From NCBI RefSeq assembly GCF_000383595.1, contig NZ_KB911581.1:8081519-8145518 (forward strand): a DNA stretch of 64,000 nucleotides, written 5' to 3'. Source of the DNA: Streptomyces bottropensis ATCC 25435. Its GTDB lineage: Bacteria; Actinomycetota; Actinomycetes; Streptomycetales; Streptomycetaceae. Positions 62,267 to 64,000 of the stretch are shown one piece after another. The notes beneath the pieces were generated by a model. The model worked only from the letters and a program-made list of their open reading frames with translations, was not told the origin of the DNA and did no database searches. A program made the translations under genes and the position numbers. Every line of letters begins with the position of its first letter. The first letter of the stretch is position 1.

Positions 62267-64000
62267 GTGGGTAAGAGAAGGCGTGTCGACGAGCGGAAGG
62301 CCGCGAAGTCGGGGAGGTCGCGGCGGCACCTCGTCCTCGGCGGAGTGGCCGTCGCGGCCCTCGGTGGTGGCGCGGTCGCCGTGTACACGGTGTTCGGCGC
62401 CGGCGCGTCGGCCGACGACCGTTCGGCCGACGCCAAGGCCGTGAAGAGCGGCCCCCTGTCCGCCGTCGAGGTCCGCTCCGCCGCGACCGCGTTCCTGACG
62501 GCCTGGCAGAAGGGCACCGTGACCAAGGCCGCCGCCGCCACGGACGACTCGACGGCCGCGAAGACCGCGCTGACCGGCTTCACCAAGGACGCCCACGTCA
62601 AGGACGTCACCCTCACCCGCGGCAAACGCGCGGGCGACAAGGTGCCGTTCACGGTGAAGGGCACGGTCTCCTACAAGGGCACGGCCAAGCCGCTCACCTA
62701 CGAGTCCGCCCTCACCGTCGTACGGGCGAAGAAGGACGGCGAACCCGTCGTCGAGTGGCAGCCGTCCGTCGTGCACCCCGACCTCGACGAGGGCGACCGC
62801 CTGGTGACCGGTGAAGCGGGCACGCCCCCGGTGAAGGCCCTGGACCGGGACGGCGGTGAGCTGACGACGAAGAAGTACCCCTCGCTGGGCTCGGTGCTGG
62901 ACGGTCTGCGGGAGAAGTACGGCAAGAAGGCGGGCGGCAAGGCGGGAGTCGAGCTGCGGATCGTCCGCGCGCACCCGGAGAAGGCCGGGCCGGACGGCAC
63001 CTCCTCCGGCAAGTCCGCCGGTTCCACCAAATCCACGAACTCCACGAAGTCCACGAAGTCCACGAAGGAGAAGGCCGCCGACAAGACGCTGCTGGAGCTG
63101 AGCAAAGGCACGCCCGGGGAGCTGAGAACGACCCTCAGCCCGGGGCTGCAGGCCATCGCCGAGTCGAAGGTGGCGGCCACGAAGCGCGCGTCGGTGGTCG
63201 TGATGCGCCCCTCGACCGGCGAGATCCTCGCGGCGGCCAACTCCAGCGCCTTCAACGTGGCGTTCCAGGGCTCCCTGGCCCCCGGTTCCACGATGAAGAT
63301 CGTGTCGTCGGCGCTGCTCATCGACAAGGGCCTGGCATCGGCGGACAAGGTCCACCCGTGCCCCAAGTTCTCGTCGTACGGCGGCTGGAAGTTCCAGAAC
63401 GACGACAAGTTCGAGATCAAGAACGGCACGTTCAAGGGGAGCTTCGCGCGCTCCTGCAACACCGCCTTCATCTCCCAGGCCAAGAAGCTGGACGACAACT
63501 CCCTGACCCTGGAGGCCCAGCAGGTCTTCGGGCTCGGCCTGAACAACTGGGCCATCGGCGTGTCCAGCTTCGACGGCGCGGTACCGGTGCAGAGCGCCGC
63601 CCCGATGGCGGCCTCGCTGATCGGCCAGGGCGGTGTGCGGATGAACCCGCTGAACATGGCGTCGGTGGTGTCGACCGCCAAGACGGGCGTCTTCAAACAG
63701 CCCTACCTCGTCGCCCCCTCCCTCGACGGCCGCACCCTCGCGACCGCCTCCCGGCCCCTGTCCGCCACGGCCCGTACGCAGCTGCGCGAACTCCTCCGGT
63801 ACACCGCCGCGGCCGGTACGGCGGCCGAGGCGATGTCGGGCCTCGGCCCGGACTACGGTGCCAAGACCGGCTCCGCCGAGGTGGACGGCCAGAAGGAGCC
63901 CAACGGGTGGTTCACCGCCTGGAAGGGCGACCTGGCCTCCGCCGGGGTCGTCCAGGAGGGCGGCCACGGCAGCGAGTCGGCGGGGCCGATCGTGGCGGCA
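62267..64000 (+). CDS. Penicillin-binding protein with MecA-N domain, paralogue 2 (runs off window)
   Basis: From the GTG at 62267 (VGKRRRVDERKAAKSGRSRR) the frame stays open for 578 codons to the window end. The layout copies its neighbour: membrane anchor (LVLGGVAVAALGGGAVAVY), MecA-N domain, transpeptidase with S341-T-M-K, S396-C-N and K533-T-G. The last visible residues (GSESAGPIVAA) match the neighbour's GGEAAGPIVVD, so only a few codons are missing. A low-complexity insert of five Ser-Thr-Lys/Asn units (63023-63067) sits before the transpeptidase domain. Probably a tandem duplicate of the upstream gene. Confidence 0.92.
   Translation, partial: MGKRRRVDERKAAKSGRSRRHLVLGGVAVAALGGGAVAVYTVFGAGASADDRSADAKAVKSGPLSAVEVRSAATAFLTAWQKGTVTKAAAATDDSTAAKTALTGFTKDAHVKDVTLTRGKRAGDKVPFTVKGTVSYKGTAKPLTYESALTVVRAKKDGEPVVEWQPSVVHPDLDEGDRLVTGEAGTPPVKALDRDGGELTTKKYPSLGSVLDGLREKYGKKAGGKAGVELRIVRAHPEKAGPDGTSSGKSAGSTKSTNSTKSTKSTKEKAADKTLLELSKGTPGELRTTLSPGLQAIAESKVAATKRASVVVMRPSTGEILAAANSSAFNVAFQGSLAPGSTMKIVSSALLIDKGLASADKVHPCPKFSSYGGWKFQNDDKFEIKNGTFKGSFARSCNTAFISQAKKLDDNSLTLEAQQVFGLGLNNWAIGVSSFDGAVPVQSAAPMAASLIGQGGVRMNPLNMASVVSTAKTGVFKQPYLVAPSLDGRTLATASRPLSATARTQLRELLRYTAAAGTAAEAMSGLGPDYGAKTGSAEVDGQKEPNGWFTAWKGDLASAGVVQEGGHGSESAGPIVAA
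63023..63067 (+). repeat. Five 9-bp tandem repeats inside the PBP gene
   Basis: TCCACGAAG-type units (first two TCCACCAAA, TCCACGAAC) give five Ser-Thr-Lys/Asn triplets. In-frame slippage product forming a flexible linker. Confidence 0.85.

Overview
The window is 64 kb of very GC-rich actinobacterial chromosome. GC-biased third codon positions, GTG/TTG starts, a TTA (bldA-type) codon, a whiJ-type regulatory module and the gene order glmU-prs-rplY-pth ... ppc ... galTEK ... ispE-ksgA-rpfB-tatD ... pmt-PBP-PBP all point to Streptomyces. From memory the order resembles the S. coelicolor SCO31xx region; I did not run a comparison. It is mostly core chromosome with small decayed or acquired patches.

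Layout. 1-275: start of a DivIVA-like coiled-coil gene. 580-5816: four genes built from polymorphic-toxin and immunity domains (deaminase-SUKH-4 fusion, WHH nuclease-SUKH-1 fusion, YwqJ-type deaminase, SUKH-3), arranged divergently around a shared promoter region. 5968-7311: orphan-looking histidine kinase. 7707-11924: tRNA-Gln, glmU, prs, rplY, pth (cell-wall precursor, PRPP, ribosome). 12003-17419: membrane protein, PEP carboxylase, fatty-acid desaturase with its TetR regulator. 17420-23800: dispersed repeat cluster, glycosyltransferase, PaaX regulator, MHS transporter, trans-aconitate methyltransferase. 23930-29199: tamR, LuxR regulator, GNAT enzyme, galTEK operon. 29418-35377: subtilisin-like protease and a GntR-ABC operon with a palindromic operator at the gntR start codon.

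35398-38359: a decayed patch (remnants of an Rpn-like gene and of an unknown gene) next to an ATP-binding protein/Scr1-type HTH/DUF397 module. 38652-48976: secreted SGNH hydrolase, LuxR regulator with a degenerate receiver, two paralogous proline-rich PQQ-propeller membrane proteins, ABC-F protein, membrane-protein remnant and acyltransferase. 49044-57332: ispE, ksgA, rpfB, tatD, a zinc-ribbon protein, rsmI and the protein mannosyltransferase pmt. 57333-60200: an island holding decayed ORFs, a SigE-type sigma factor with a candidate anti-sigma gene and an IS3 transposase remnant, bracketed by two near-identical 79-bp copies of the pmt 3' end. 60468-64000: two paralogous penicillin-binding proteins, the second running off the window.

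Themes: envelope biogenesis (glmU, rpfB, PBPs, pmt, glycosyltransferase, acyltransferase), central carbon (ppc, gal, tam), and local regulators paired with their targets by visible palindromes (desaturase/TetR, tam/tamR, ABC/GntR). The strongest candidates for something new are the toxin/immunity-domain cluster at 580-5816 and the pmt-flanked island at 57250-60279.
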